Assembly (NCBI GenBank): GCA_023387755.1
Contig: JAEWHO010000073.1
Location: 1-13,307, forward strand
Length of the DNA stretch: 13,307 bases
From: Actinomycetes bacterium
GTDB taxonomy: Bacteria > Actinomycetota > Actinomycetes > Actinomycetales > Actinomycetaceae
Direction: 5' to 3'
Shown here: one piece after another, positions 5,333-12,862 of the stretch
How positions within the stretch are numbered: the first letter of the stretch is position 1
Layout: every line of letters begins with the position of its first letter
Program-made: the position numbers and the translations under genes
The notes under the pieces: model-generated
The model's database searches: none
The model's input: only the letters and a program-made list of their open reading frames with translations
Told to the model about the DNA's origin: nothing

Positions 5333-7702
5333 GTGAGGCGGGCACATAACCGACGACGACGCCGCCTGGTCGCAGTCTGTCTGCTCGCATTCAGCTTCCT
5401 AACTGCCCTCTGCCCGCTAGTCCTGACCGCGCAGGCTGATTCAGCTTCTCCTAGCCCCGCTGGCAGTGCTAGCGCACCGGCCACGCCCGGCCCGTCAGCC
5501 GCCCCCAACTCGTCAGCCACGCCCAGCCCATCGGTTTCTGCCACTGCTGCCATGCAGCCAGCCCGGACGGTATTCGTATCCCTGGGAGCGATGCGGTGGC
5601 GAGACATCTCCGCCGATGCCACACCGGAGGTATGGGAACTCCTCCACAGTTCGCAGACCGTGGCCGGATCCGTCGTCGTGCGTACTACCAAACCCTTGAC
5701 GTGCCCCGCCGACGCCTGGCTCACCCTCTCCGCGGGGCAGCGAGCCTCTGACGCAAACCAGCCCGGCACCTGCCGCCCGATCACCGAGTTCCATCGCGAG
5801 GGAGACTGGCAGGCAGCCCGCACGCAAGCTGAGCGTGGCCGCTATGGGGCCTCCCTAGGAACCTTCGCCGACATCTTGGCTTCCCACACTGTGCCCGCTG
5901 CAGGTATAGGCCCCGGCGCTGCCCTCACCCTCATCCCTTCGAGTGGGCAAACCACCAGCGACTCCGCTATCTACCCAGCGGCTTTTACGGCCGAAGAAGC
6001 CTCGGACCGCCTCGATCAGGTGTGGAAAACTGATCCGCGTCTGGTCATGATTGACGCGGCCGCTCGCATTGATGACGTCACCGGCCTGCGCACCGGTATG
6101 ACACCCACCCCCACCAAGCCGGAAAATACCATCGCGTATCGGGTGGATCGGCAATTGGCGGCCATTACCTACTACCTGCGTAATCAGATCGACGTCGACC
6201 CGCAACATCGCCCAATCCGCCTCATTGCCGCCGGTATCTACGACCGCACCAACCGCCCGTATCTACACGCCTACCTCGATACGGTACTGACGGGGACTGC
6301 GGCGGGCGCGCCGTCGTCCAGTGTTCACCTCACCTCCACTCCCTCAACCCGCACCGCCGGGTTAGTTCAACTCACAGATATTCACGCAACATTGCTGGCC
6401 GCTGTAGGCGCGGAACCTCCCCCCGGGGCACCGGGCACAGTGATCACAGCGGGCGGCACGCTGCCGGTCAGTGCAGTGCTGGCCGGCCATACCGACTTGG
6501 ACCAACATACGGACCGCTCCCGCTTAGCGGTCGGATTCTTCTACGGCACCTACATCCTGCTGGTTTTGAGTCTGCTCGTAGTAGTGGTGCCGCGCCTATT
6601 AGCACATACGCCGCTGACCTCGCGCCGGCAGCAGCGAGTACTCACATGGTGGGCTACCCTGCCGGTGACGATTCCTCTGGCGGTTTACCTCACGGACCGG
6701 GTGCCATGGTGGCACCTGAGCACCCCGGCCGGGCACCCGTGGCCGAGCGTAGTGGCGGTTGTGCTGTTGATCCTGGCGGCTGCGGCATTGCTGGCCGCGG
6801 CTGCCTGCGTGGCAGCGCGGTGGCTGGGCAGGCGGCAGTGGCTGAGGCGGGCAGACGGCGGGCACGGCCTCGCACCCCCTCCTGTCGCGGCGGTGCTCAT
6901 GGCGGGCATGGTGTGGCTGGTCTTGCTGATTGATGCGATGACCGGAGCCACTTTACAGCGCACCGCGCTTATGGGCTCCTTTGCCACCGTTGGGGGCCGT
7001 TTCTACGGCGTCAATAACACCGCTTTCGTCCTGCTCCTCATCACTTCACTCACCGTGGCGGCCGGGGTGGCCGCGATCGTCCCCGCCCGTTGGCAAATCC
7101 CCGCGGTAGCGGCGATCGGCATAGTGACGGTAGCCGTTGATGGCCTGCCCTGGTGGGGGGCGGACTTCGGTGGCCCTCCCGCACTCGTCCCGGCCTTCGC
7201 GGTCATGCTGGTGCTGTTACGCCAGCACCGGCTCCGCGCGTGGCATATCGCTGCGGTCGCAGGGGTGACGGTCGCAGTGGGGCTGGGCTTGACGGTGGTG
7301 GATTGGTTGCGCCCGCCCCGGCAGCGCAGCCACCTGGGCCATCTACTCGACGCCGTATTAAACGGCCAGGCCCTCCAGATCATCGGCCGTAAAGTGGGGA
7401 TCTTGCTGGATATGCTGCTGTCCTGGCCGGCCCTCATTGCCTTACTGGCGGCACTCGTTGCCGGGGGCGTCATTAGGTGGTTACTACGGGGGCGCACTGC
7501 CGAGAATACCGAGCCGTGGCATAAAGTAGCTGCCCGCGTGCTGGCACCGGCTGGCGTGGTGCGCGCGGCCGTCGTCGCTGCAACGCTCGGGGTAGCGCTC
7601 GGATTTGCGCTCAATGACTCTGGCCCCGCACTAGCGGCGATTGGATGTGGGGTGGGAGTACCGATTGTGGTGGCGCGTGCCTTAACTCGTTGTGAGGTGT
7701 GA
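5333..7702 (+). CDS. Secreted/polytopic membrane protein with degenerate alkaline-phosphatase-like ectodomain
   Basis: I chose the GTG at 5333 (789 residues) because GGAG lies 5 nt upstream; a TTG at 5318 would add five residues without a ribosome site. The protein begins with an arginine-rich n-region and a signal peptide (cleavage near AQA, residue 35). A Ser/Pro/Ala-rich linker (36-76) leads to an ectodomain at about 77-395. Its start (TVFVSLGAMRW), the TCPADAWLTLSAG block (123-135) and its end (VQLTDIHATLLAAVGAEPPPG, around 345-365) resemble the strand, nucleophile and closing elements of alkaline-phosphatase superfamily enzymes, but the usual metal-binding Asp of the first motif is missing. 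About ten transmembrane helices follow (400-789), with motifs RFYGVNN (556-562), LPWWGADFGG (605-614) and NDSGPALAA (761-769). Similar unnamed proteins occur widely in actinobacteria. Function is unknown; an envelope lipid or glycan role is inferred from the adjoining kinase and glycosyltransferase genes. Confidence 0.82.
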   Translation: MRRAHNRRRRRLVAVCLLAFSFLTALCPLVLTAQADSASPSPAGSASAPATPGPSAAPNSSATPSPSVSATAAMQPARTVFVSLGAMRWRDISADATPEVWELLHSSQTVAGSVVVRTTKPLTCPADAWLTLSAGQRASDANQPGTCRPITEFHREGDWQAARTQAERGRYGASLGTFADILASHTVPAAGIGPGAALTLIPSSGQTTSDSAIYPAAFTAEEASDRLDQVWKTDPRLVMIDAAARIDDVTGLRTGMTPTPTKPENTIAYRVDRQLAAITYYLRNQIDVDPQHRPIRLIAAGIYDRTNRPYLHAYLDTVLTGTAAGAPSSSVHLTSTPSTRTAGLVQLTDIHATLLAAVGAEPPPGAPGTVITAGGTLPVSAVLAGHTDLDQHTDRSRLAVGFFYGTYILLVLSLLVVVVPRLLAHTPLTSRRQQRVLTWWATLPVTIPLAVYLTDRVPWWHLSTPAGHPWPSVVAVVLLILAAAALLAAAACVAARWLGRRQWLRRADGGHGLAPPPVAAVLMAGMVWLVLLIDAMTGATLQRTALMGSFATVGGRFYGVNNTAFVLLLITSLTVAAGVAAIVPARWQIPAVAAIGIVTVAVDGLPWWGADFGGPPALVPAFAVMLVLLRQHRLRAWHIAAVAGVTVAVGLGLTVVDWLRPPRQRSHLGHLLDAVLNGQALQIIGRKVGILLDMLLSWPALIALLAALVAGGVIRWLLRGRTAENTEPWHKVAARVLAPAGVVRAAVVAATLGVALGFALNDSGPALAAIGCGVGVPIVVARALTRCEV

Positions 7703-8488
7703 GGGGATCGGTAAACGGTAGGGGGCACCGGGCCGCTGTTCGCTGGCCGCTTGGCGGATAGTATCGGCCGATAAGCTACGGGGCCGGAAGCGGCGTTTAG
7801 CCGCTGCCAACACGACATCCCGGTATTGAGCGGCGCGGTGCAGCTGCCCAGCCATATCATCACGACTCACCCGGTGGGTCAGATCGCAAGGGATCTCCTG
7901 GACGGTCATACCCGCTAGGAGTACGTCAATGGTGAGTCCGGTTTCAACCCCCCACCCGCGGGACAGGGGCGTAGCAGCCTCGTAGGCTTCCCGGTTTAAA
8001 CAACGCTGCCCCGACAGCGGCTGGACGGGCTGCCATCCGGTCATCCGCTCGATGGTTTTGCGGGCTTTGCCCACCACCAGACCCATGCCACCGGCCCCAC
8101 TTTGGGGAGGTAGAGCCGCGATTGTCATATCGACCTCACCGGCAAGTACGGGCGGTACGAGGTCATTACAGGCCACCGCACTTTCCCCGAGATCTGCGTC
8201 TAAGAAGAGCAGGAGTCTCTCCGGGCGGTTGGGAATATCGCGCATGGCCACCACGGACGCGCCGGTTTCTAAGGCGGAGGCTTTGCCGCGATTGACCGAG
8301 TGGCGGACTACCGCGGCCCCGGCATTGCGGGCAACGTGCTGGGTGTCGTCGGTGGATCCGTCGTCGACGACGATAACCAGATCAACCCGCTGAATCGCGC
8401 GGGCAGCACGAATGGTGCCGGCGATGGTATCTTCCTCGTCCTTCGCAGGAATTACCACCGCGACTTTGCGGGTAGCATCGGCGATCAC
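7682..8488 (-). CDS. Family 2 glycosyltransferase
   Basis: This 268-residue protein has the GT-A fold signature of family 2 glycosyltransferases (PF00535). VVIPAKDEEDTI (11-22) forms the first strand and nucleotide site, VDDGSTD (41-47) the next, NRGKASALETG (66-76) follows, and LDADLGE (96-102) contains the metal-binding DxD. SGQRCLNREAYEAA and GWGVETGLTIDVL (179-190) form the acceptor-side region typical of prenol-phosphate or glycerate-type transferases such as DPM1 and GpgS. There is no transmembrane helix, so it is cytoplasmic or peripherally membrane-bound. Donor and acceptor cannot be assigned. The start is GTG at 8488, placed by a -10 box 6 nt upstream and the absence of a Shine-Dalgarno site. 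Its last 21 bp overlap the 3' end of the convergent membrane-protein gene, and that tight pairing hints at a shared role. Confidence 0.87.
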   Translation of the reverse strand: MIADATRKVAVVIPAKDEEDTIAGTIRAARAIQRVDLVIVVDDGSTDDTQHVARNAGAAVVRHSVNRGKASALETGASVVAMRDIPNRPERLLLFLDADLGESAVACNDLVPPVLAGEVDMTIAALPPQSGAGGMGLVVGKARKTIERMTGWQPVQPLSGQRCLNREAYEAATPLSRGWGVETGLTIDVLLAGMTVQEIPCDLTHRVSRDDMAGQLHRAAQYRDVVLAAAKRRFRPRSLSADTIRQAASEQRPGAPYRLPIPSHLTTS

Positions 8489-8494
8489 ACAACT

Positions 8495-8500
8495 AGCCTA
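8495..8500 (-). promoter_or_regulatory. -10 box of a probable leaderless glycosyltransferase promoter
   Basis: Read on the minus strand, TAGGCT is followed by 6 nt and then the GTG start codon at 8488. No ribosome binding site precedes the GTG. The spacing matches the other leaderless candidates in this window and supports this otherwise unremarkable GTG as the true start. Confidence 0.55.
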
Positions 8501-8520
8501 ACCACTAGCCAGGGCAGGTG

Positions 8521-8541
8521 CACAGCAGTACCGCTGCCGTG
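8521..8541 (-). terminator. Possible hairpin terminator or attenuator between DUF5926 and glycosyltransferase genes
   Basis: As minus-strand RNA, CACGGCAG pairs with CTGCUGUG across a 5-nt loop, giving eight pairs including one G-U. It lies about 90 nt beyond the DUF5926 stop and some 20 nt upstream of the GT2 -10 box. There is no U tract, so intrinsic termination is uncertain. The rest of 8501-8630 shows no gene. Confidence 0.25.
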
Positions 8542-8630
8542 AGACGAACATTATTTAGGCTTCACCGCCCATGCGCCTGCCCGCCGTAGATGTCTACATC
8601 ACTACGCCCGCAAGCCCAACGGCCCGAAAC

Positions 8631-9488
8631 TCAACGCAGAGTTACCTCTCGAGAAATCAAACCTGACCGGGCGCTGCGTTCGGCCGGCGTTAACGGCTCG
8701 CTATCAGCCAACGCTGCCTGCAGGCGCTTGTCGAATGCCGCCACGGCGTCGGTCAGCTCGTCGGCTTCCGTGCCCGCATTCAGCTCCCATACCGGCACCA
8801 TAATGCCGCAGCTACGGAAGAAACCGATCAGGCGGGTGCCGTCTTCCAGTGCACTCTCGCCCCGGGCGTGGAGTTTAGCGAGGGCGTCGAGCAGCTGGTA
8901 TTCGTCTTCGGTGCGTACAAAGCGCAAGTATTCGCGGCCCATACGGCACCAGAAAGCCCCGGCGGTACCGGGTACGGGGGCGCTGGGAACGATATGTTCG
9001 GCGGCCTGCTGTAGGGCGTGGTCAAGTTCCGCGGAGCGCTCCGTAGCCGGGTCTACCCAGAACTCGAAATCCTGGTGGACCTCCATCTGCCAGGGCGCCC
9101 CCGGATCGACGATATCTTGCAGTCGCGGGCCCTCCTCGGGCAGATCGACGTGCCGCAGCGGGGTGCCGGCGGGCAGCGCAGCCGCCTGCTCAATGGTGTG
9201 GGCCAGGTCCCGGGAGGCATCCCCTGAGCGTGTGGAGGCCTGCATAGCGACGACGACAGTGCCGTCCTCCCGCCGCAGGGCGGGCCACATTTCCGGCAGG
9301 AGCGTCACTAGCAGAACGGGCACATCCGCAAGCTCGCCGGTCAGGGTGAGCGGGGCTGAGGCAGCCGGTAGGAGTTCCCGCATGGCAACGAGATCGGCTT
9401 CCCCGGCTAGACCTTCAAAGGGGCGTTCAACGAATTTCGGGGCGCGGCGTTTAGCGGCGCGGCCCTCGCGGCGAGACTTCTTTCCCAT
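8631..9488 (-). CDS. DUF5926 family protein (function unknown)
   Basis: This 285-residue soluble protein starts with a strongly basic tail (MGKKSRREGRAAKRR), then the segment FVERPFEGLAGEADLVAMREL (19-39) that I recognise as the hallmark of the actinobacterial DUF5926 family (from memory, not from a search). The body is acidic and contains FEFWVDP, FWCRMGREYLRFVRTEDEYQLLDAL and a C-terminal helix with LTPAERSARSGLISREV. There is no signal peptide, membrane helix or recognisable catalytic motif. A basic N-terminus before a globular domain could bind RNA or ribosomes, but that is speculation. I chose the ATG at 9488, not an upstream in-frame start at 9521, because a TAGACT -10 box sits exactly 7 nt upstream of 9488 and would lie inside the longer version. 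The gene is probably transcribed alone. Confidence 0.82.
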   Translation of the reverse strand: MGKKSRREGRAAKRRAPKFVERPFEGLAGEADLVAMRELLPAASAPLTLTGELADVPVLLVTLLPEMWPALRREDGTVVVAMQASTRSGDASRDLAHTIEQAAALPAGTPLRHVDLPEEGPRLQDIVDPGAPWQMEVHQDFEFWVDPATERSAELDHALQQAAEHIVPSAPVPGTAGAFWCRMGREYLRFVRTEDEYQLLDALAKLHARGESALEDGTRLIGFFRSCGIMVPVWELNAGTEADELTDAVAAFDKRLQAALADSEPLTPAERSARSGLISREVTLR

Positions 9489-9495
9489 AGCGGCC

Positions 9496-9501
9496 AGTCT
9501 A
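9496..9501 (-). promoter_or_regulatory. -10 box of a probable leaderless DUF5926 promoter
   Basis: TAGACT on the minus strand is followed by 7 nt and the ATG at 9488, with no Shine-Dalgarno site. The hexamer is identical to that of the lipid-kinase gene. It argues against the longer start at 9521. Confidence 0.6.
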
Positions 9502-9553
9502 CCGGCAGATACGAGCGCCACTCACCAGCCTCCATCGATCGGCTTCACGAGGC

Positions 9554-9568
9554 AGCCCGCCCCGGGCC
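9554..9568 (-). terminator. Possible GC hairpin downstream of fdhD
   Basis: Ten bases beyond the fdhD stop codon, the minus strand can form a perfect 5-bp stem (GCCCG with CGGGC) closing a 3-nt loop, extendable by a G-U pair. No U-run follows. It may slow or end the oxidoreductase-fdhD transcript before the DUF5926 promoter. Confidence 0.27.
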
Positions 9569-9577
9569 TATCAGCAC

Positions 9578-10441
9578 CTACAGGCGCGGATCTCCGGGCA
9601 GCACCCGATCTGCGTGGGCGTAGAGGTTCATCCGACTGCCGCTCACAAAAGCAGCCAATACCAGGCCGGCTTCACGGGCAGTCTCAATCGCTAGCGACGA
9701 CGGCGCAGATACCGCCGCGAGCGCCCCCACCCCGGCCAGTACGGCTTTATGGACCAGCTCAAAACTGGCGCGTGAGCTCATTGCCAGGATGATATCGCCG
9801 GCGGGCAGCACACCGTTCATCAGCCCCCAGCCGATCACCTTATCGGCGGCATTATGCCTGCCGATATCTTCCCGCACCACCAGGACGCTCCCGTCGGTGC
9901 GCACCAGTCCGGCCGCGTGCATCCCACCGGTGCGGCGGAAGCCTTCCTGTTCGCTGCGTAGCAAGCCCGGGGCTGCCAGGAGGACGTCCGGGGGGATAGT
10001 CGCCCCTGGCGCAGCGCACGTGCGGTTGGCGAGCAGCGTATCAATGGAAGCGCTACCGCATACGCCACAGGCCGAGGTGGTGGTAACCAAGCGTTGCTGT
10101 TCCGGCCGTACCGGTGCCACCCCAGGGGCGAGCTCCACCTCGATTACGTTATAGGTGTTGCGGCCATCAGGGCCGGTCGCCCCCGCACAGTAGCGGGCAG
10201 TGGCAATATCATCGGCCCCGCGAATAATACTCTCGGCCAGCAGAAAACCGTGGACTAATTCGATATCGGCACCGGGCGTGCGCATCGTCGTCGTGAGAGT
10301 CGTACCTCCCACCCGAATCTCTAAGGGTTCCTCGACGGCGACGACGTCCGCGCGGGTGTCCACATCCCACGCGGGGCGGGCCCCCTCAGCTGAGGAGGCC
10401 CGCACCCGGGTTACCCGAAATCGATCGGTGAAACGCCCCAT
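9578..10441 (-). CDS. fdhD: Formate dehydrogenase accessory sulfurtransferase FdhD
   Basis: FdhD moves sulfur from a cysteine desulfurase (IscS type) to the bis-MGD molybdenum cofactor, which activates formate dehydrogenase-type enzymes. This 287-residue protein has the family landmarks: PGADIELVHGFLLAESI (57-73), TTSACGVCGSASID (121-134) with the sulfur-carrying CxxC pair Cys125 and Cys128, GGMHAAGLV, and EDIGRHNAADKVIGW. The length is normal and the protein should be cytoplasmic. The ATG follows the stop codon of the upstream oxidoreductase gene after one base, and GGAG lies inside the last codons of that gene, so translation is probably coupled. The immediate gene pair identifies the oxidoreductase as its likely client. 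Confidence 0.96.
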   Translation of the reverse strand: MGRFTDRFRVTRVRASSAEGARPAWDVDTRADVVAVEEPLEIRVGGTTLTTTMRTPGADIELVHGFLLAESIIRGADDIATARYCAGATGPDGRNTYNVIEVELAPGVAPVRPEQQRLVTTTSACGVCGSASIDTLLANRTCAAPGATIPPDVLLAAPGLLRSEQEGFRRTGGMHAAGLVRTDGSVLVVREDIGRHNAADKVIGWGLMNGVLPAGDIILAMSSRASFELVHKAVLAGVGALAAVSAPSSLAIETAREAGLVLAAFVSGSRMNLYAHADRVLPGDPRL

Positions 10442-10442
10442 T

Positions 10443-12737
10443 TTAGGCGGAGGGCTCCACCCGGATCAGGATCGACTTGGACGTCGGAGTGTGGGAGGTC
10501 TCCGCCTGGGAGTCCAACGGGATGAGCACGTTGGTTTCCGGGAAGTAGGCGGCCGCACAGTTGCGGGCGGTGTCATATTCGACCACCCGGAACTCGGGGG
10601 CGCGCCGCTCGCCGTCGGACCACACCGAGATCAGATCAACGAGCTGCCCATCCTTAATCCCGAGGTCGCGGCAGTCATCGGGGTTTACGAAGATGACGCG
10701 GCGGCCATCGGAGATACCGCGGTAGCGGTCGTCCAGGCCATAGATGGTGGTGTTGTACTGGTCGTGGCTACGCACCGTCTGCAAGATCAGGTGGCCGGGC
10801 GGGCATTCGAAAACCTCCAGCGGGCTGACCGTCAGGTGGGCTTTGCCGTCCGGGGTGCCGAATTTACGGATACGCGGGCCGTTGGGCAGGGCGAAACCGC
10901 CCGGCTCCTTAATGCGCTCCTCGTAATCCTGGAAGCCCGGGATGGTGTTCTCGATATGTTTACGGATCACCCGGTAGTCGCCGCTCATCTCCCGCCAGTA
11001 GGGGTCCCCGAAGGTGCGGTGGCCGATCTCGGCGACGATAGCGGGTTCGGAGAACAGGCCTTTGTGGACGGTGCGGCGACCGGTTGAGGCATGCACCATA
11101 CCCATCGAGTCCTCCACCGTCACCGACTGGCGGACCCCATTTTGCACGTCCTCATCGGTACGGGCCAGGGTCGGCAGAATGAGGGTGGTGCCACCGGGGT
11201 GCAGGTGGGAGCCGTTCAGCTTGGTGGACACGTGCACGATCATGTCCACATTCGAGAAGGCCTTCTCAGTGACGAGCGTATCCGGGGTGGCACGCACAAA
11301 GTTGCCGCCCATAGCCATAAAGAACTTCACTTTATTGTGGCGCATCGCTTCAATGGCGTGGACGACGGCGTAGCCCTCTTCGCGGGGGCTCTTAATACCG
11401 AACTCCTTGTCCATCGCTTCTAGCAGCCACTCGTGCGGGCGCTCCCAAATCCCCATGGTGCGGTCACCTTGCACATTAGAGTGGCCGCGCACCGGGCAGG
11501 CACCCGCACCGGGCTTACCCATATTGCCGGTGAGCAGCAGGAAGTTCACCACTTCCTTCAGGGTGGGCACGGAGTTCTTATGTTGGGTCAAGCCCATCGC
11601 CCAGCAGACGATGACGCCGCGTTCGCCGGCCTCCTGGACCATATCGGCCACCCGAGAGATGGCATCGGGGCGCAGCCCGGTGGCGCGCTGGACGACGTCG
11701 AGATCCACCTGCTTGAGGTGTTCGATGGTCTCCTCGACCCCGGTGCAATACTCGGCCAAGAATTCGTGGTCCGGGGCGTCGCGTTCGATCAGTTCCCGGT
11801 TGAGGGCCTGGAAGAAGGCAAGGTCACCGTTGAGCCGGATGCGCATATATTCGTCAGCCAGGTCGGTGCCGCCACCGACGACGCCCGCCGGGGTCTGCGG
11901 GTTGCGGAAGTTCAGCAGGCCCGCCTCAGGCAGCGGGTTGATGGCAACGATCTTGCCACCATTCTTCTTCTGCTTTTCCAGGGCGGCGAGCATACGCGGG
12001 TGGTTGGTGCCCGGGTTTTGCCCGACGACGATTACCAGCCCGGCATTGTGAATGTCATGCAACGTGACGGTACCCTTGCCGATCCCCAGCGTGGAGCCGA
12101 GGGCCGCACCAGAGGATTCGTGGCACATATTCGAACAGTCCGGCAAGTTGTTGGTGCCCAGACGGCGGGCCAATAGCTGGTACATGTAGGCGGCCTCATT
12201 GGAGGTTCGCCCGGAGGTGTAGAAGACCGCCTCATTCGGTTCGATCTGCTTGAGCTGATCCGCGATCATATCGAAGGCCTGGGACCAGCTGATCGGCTGG
12301 TAGTGGGACTCCCCGCGCCGGTGCAGCATCGGGGTGGTTAGGCGGCCCTGCCGGCCCAGCCAGTAGTCGGTTTTAGCACGCAGGTCCTCGATGGAGTGGC
12401 GGGCAAAGAATTCGGGGGTGCAGCGGCGCCCGGTGGTTTCTTCCGCCACCGCTTTAGCGCCATTCTCGCAGAACTCGACGATACCGCCCTCCCCCGGGGC
12501 CGGATCCGGCCAGGCGCAGCCGGGGCAGTCCACACCGCCCGGCTTATTGAGAGTAATGAGGGGTAGGAGGGCCCGCTCGCGCACGGCAAAGTCCATGGCG
12601 TGCAGAACACCACCGAGGCCGGCGGCGTGTTTCTGGCGCCGGCTCACCTCCGGGTTGTCGTAGGCGTTGGCTTCCGCATTGAGCTCGCCATCAGTATGGA
12701 CCGGGACGTGACCGTTATTTCGCGATTGTGCAGTCAT
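10443..12737 (-). CDS. FdhF/YdeP-type molybdopterin oxidoreductase (formate dehydrogenase alpha-like)
   Basis: This large cytoplasmic enzyme (764 residues) matches the FdhF/YdeP family, related to formate dehydrogenase H. An N-terminal motif DCPGCAWPDP (Cys71, Cys74) and EFCENGAKAV (Cys90) provide three cysteines for an iron-sulfur cluster, as usual in this branch. The segment NMCHESSG (203-210) puts a cysteine (Cys205), not selenocysteine, at the molybdenum ligand position. VIVVGQNPGTNHPRML and GNMGKPGAGACPVRGHSNVQGDRTMG are cofactor-binding stretches, and the C-terminal domain (RSHDQYNTTIYGLDDRY onward) closes the bis-MGD site. The substrate is uncertain: formate is possible, but YdeP-type members are often uncharacterised. 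I chose the ATG at 12737 over one at 12803 because a TACACT -10 box lies 6 nt upstream of 12737 and the extra 22 residues look non-conserved. fdhD follows after 1 nt. No iron-sulfur or membrane subunit gene is adjacent. Confidence 0.92.
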   Translation of the reverse strand: MTAQSRNNGHVPVHTDGELNAEANAYDNPEVSRRQKHAAGLGGVLHAMDFAVRERALLPLITLNKPGGVDCPGCAWPDPAPGEGGIVEFCENGAKAVAEETTGRRCTPEFFARHSIEDLRAKTDYWLGRQGRLTTPMLHRRGESHYQPISWSQAFDMIADQLKQIEPNEAVFYTSGRTSNEAAYMYQLLARRLGTNNLPDCSNMCHESSGAALGSTLGIGKGTVTLHDIHNAGLVIVVGQNPGTNHPRMLAALEKQKKNGGKIVAINPLPEAGLLNFRNPQTPAGVVGGGTDLADEYMRIRLNGDLAFFQALNRELIERDAPDHEFLAEYCTGVEETIEHLKQVDLDVVQRATGLRPDAISRVADMVQEAGERGVIVCWAMGLTQHKNSVPTLKEVVNFLLLTGNMGKPGAGACPVRGHSNVQGDRTMGIWERPHEWLLEAMDKEFGIKSPREEGYAVVHAIEAMRHNKVKFFMAMGGNFVRATPDTLVTEKAFSNVDMIVHVSTKLNGSHLHPGGTTLILPTLARTDEDVQNGVRQSVTVEDSMGMVHASTGRRTVHKGLFSEPAIVAEIGHRTFGDPYWREMSGDYRVIRKHIENTIPGFQDYEERIKEPGGFALPNGPRIRKFGTPDGKAHLTVSPLEVFECPPGHLILQTVRSHDQYNTTIYGLDDRYRGISDGRRVIFVNPDDCRDLGIKDGQLVDLISVWSDGERRAPEFRVVEYDTARNCAAAYFPETNVLIPLDSQAETSHTPTSKSILIRVEPSA

Positions 12738-12743
12738 GCCCCC

Positions 12744-12749
12744 AGTGTA
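12744..12749 (-). promoter_or_regulatory. -10 box of a probable leaderless promoter for the oxidoreductase-fdhD unit
   Basis: Read on the minus strand, TACACT is followed by GGGGGC and the ATG at 12737. The G-run is not a proper Shine-Dalgarno sequence at this distance. No FNR-like or other regulator site is evident in the 125 bp shared with pgm. Confidence 0.55.
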
Positions 12750-12850
12750 CGGGATGTCGATAAAAAGGCGCGGGCAAATGCTTCGGCAATGTGGCCGCTC
12801 CAATTCTGGTATTGAGCCCCGTTATGGGAGCATGTACGCGCCTGCCGGGC

Positions 12851-12856
12851 CACAAT
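12851..12856 (+). promoter_or_regulatory. Weak -10 candidate upstream of pgm
   Basis: CACAAT, then AGAGAT, then the ATG at 12863. This differs from TAnnnT at the first base but has the same 6-nt spacing as the other leaderless candidates. AGAG is a poor alternative Shine-Dalgarno site and is too close to the start. Confidence 0.35.
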
Positions 12857-12862
12857 AGAGAT

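Noticed and set aside
7003..7863. 286-codon minus-strand frame opposite the end of the membrane-protein gene
   Set aside because: Thr/Ala/Ser/Pro-rich low-complexity product without motifs; the opposite strand encodes a clear run of transmembrane helices and the minus strand downstream encodes the GT2 in another frame.
8590..9792. 400-codon plus-strand frame opposite DUF5926 and the 3' end of fdhD
   Set aside because: Ser/Arg-rich composition with no motif; it spans the DUF5926 promoter and two well-supported minus-strand genes, so it is a GC-driven shadow frame.
12738..12862. Possible small gene or tRNA in the oxidoreductase-pgm intergenic region
   Set aside because: No cloverleaf-like pairing and no short frame with a start and ribosome site; it is long enough only for two divergent promoters.
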